The notes beneath the pieces were generated by a model, which was not told the origin of the DNA, did no database searches, and saw only the letters and a program-made list of their open reading frames with translations. Source: Variovorax sp. 679 (GTDB lineage: Bacteria; Pseudomonadota; Gammaproteobacteria; Burkholderiales; Burkholderiaceae_C). Taken from it: a DNA stretch of 64,000 nt. Both the position numbers and the translations under genes were made by a program. Numbering within the stretch: position 1 is the stretch's first letter; every line of letters begins with the position of its first letter. Positions 63,880-64,000 of the stretch are shown piece by piece. The stretch is taken from contig NZ_RXFS01000010.1 of assembly GCF_003952185.1 (NCBI RefSeq), positions 1-64,000 on the forward strand. Direction: 5' to 3'.

Positions 63880-64000
63880 GCCAGACCCTTCCTGCGGCCC
63901 AGCAGAACCGCTTCGGCCAGGGCGAAGTCTTCGGGAAAGGTCACCTTGAAATTCTGGGCGCTGCTCGGCACCAGCAGCGGCGACAGGCCGATGGCCTCGA
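63876..64000 (-). CDS. ispD: 2-C-methyl-D-erythritol 4-phosphate cytidylyltransferase, C-terminal part
   Basis: The last 40 or so codons of a gene that enters from the right edge. The C-terminus reads VPSSAQNFKVTFPEDFALAE, then AVLLGRRKGLA, and matches the NFKVT-PEDFALAEAVL ending of IspD, which makes CDP-ME. The stop overlaps the ispF start, the usual ispD-ispF fusion-like order. Confidence 0.92.
   Translation of the reverse strand, partial: EAIGLSPLLVPSSAQNFKVTFPEDFALAEAVLLGRRKGLA

Overview
The window looks like chromosomal core DNA of a high-GC betaproteobacterium of the Comamonadaceae, most like Variovorax or a close relative. This rests on gene order (exbB-exbD-lpxK-trm112-kdsB-adk; rpsB-tsf-pyrH-frr-uppS-cdsA-dxr-rseP-bamA-skp-lpxD-fabZ-lpxA-lpxB-rnhB; carAB-kdoO-greA), on the style of the proteins, on frequent GTG/TTG starts and on the PHA/3-hydroxybutyrate genes. 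No search was run, so the genus is an inference. I saw no insertion sequence, phage gene, integron, CRISPR array or rRNA.

Layout. 1-1.5 kb: start of sodB and xseA (minus). 1.8-5.6 kb: envelope operon exbB, exbD, lpxK, a Trm112-like gene and kdsB, then adk (plus). 5.7-7.9 kb: a cytoplasmic-type asparaginase diverging from lexA across two LexA boxes, then a small unknown gene. 8.0-10.2 kb: a D-2-hydroxyacid dehydrogenase and an MFS transporter. 10.3-15.9 kb: a catabolic CoA-thioester cluster (3-hydroxyacyl-CoA dehydrogenase, atypical crotonase, Crp/Fnr regulator, APH-type kinase, acyl-CoA dehydrogenase). The kinase plus dehydrogenase pair resembles a split version of ACAD10/ACAD11 and the LvaA/LvaC step of levulinate catabolism. 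It is the least routine part of the window.

16-30 kb, mostly minus: GNAT, glmM, folP, ftsH and rlmE; yhbY and a glycosyltransferase-like gene on plus; then DUF4149, greA, Kdo hydroxylase, carB, carA and a SpoU methyltransferase. 30-44.5 kb, minus: one long block running from rpsB through translation factors, UMP kinase, isoprenoid and phospholipid enzymes, outer-membrane assembly and lipid A synthesis to rnhB. Hairpin terminators separate rpsB/tsf and tsf/pyrH.

44.7-50.1 kb: amidase and D-amino-acid dehydrogenase-like genes, a small membrane protein, the bifunctional NAD(P)HX repair enzyme and an SDR. 50.1-55.7 kb: RNase R with an unusual start region, two identical tRNA-Leu(CAG) genes each with its own terminator, rimO, phaR, a small putative zinc-ribbon protein and tRNA-Val(GAC). 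55.7-64 kb: relA, an alpha/beta hydrolase, 3-hydroxybutyrate dehydrogenase, a SIMPL protein, a small exported protein, an OmpR/EnvZ-type two-component pair, ispF and the end of ispD.

Functionally the window is dominated by envelope biogenesis: Kdo and lipid A, BAM, RseP, undecaprenyl and phospholipid precursors, and GlcN-1-P for peptidoglycan. Translation, stringent response and PHA/3-hydroxybutyrate metabolism come next. No clearly new defence or mobile system is visible. The best candidates for new biology are the kinase/ACAD cluster, the non-canonical start of RNase R, the shared lexA/asparaginase control region and several small unknown genes.
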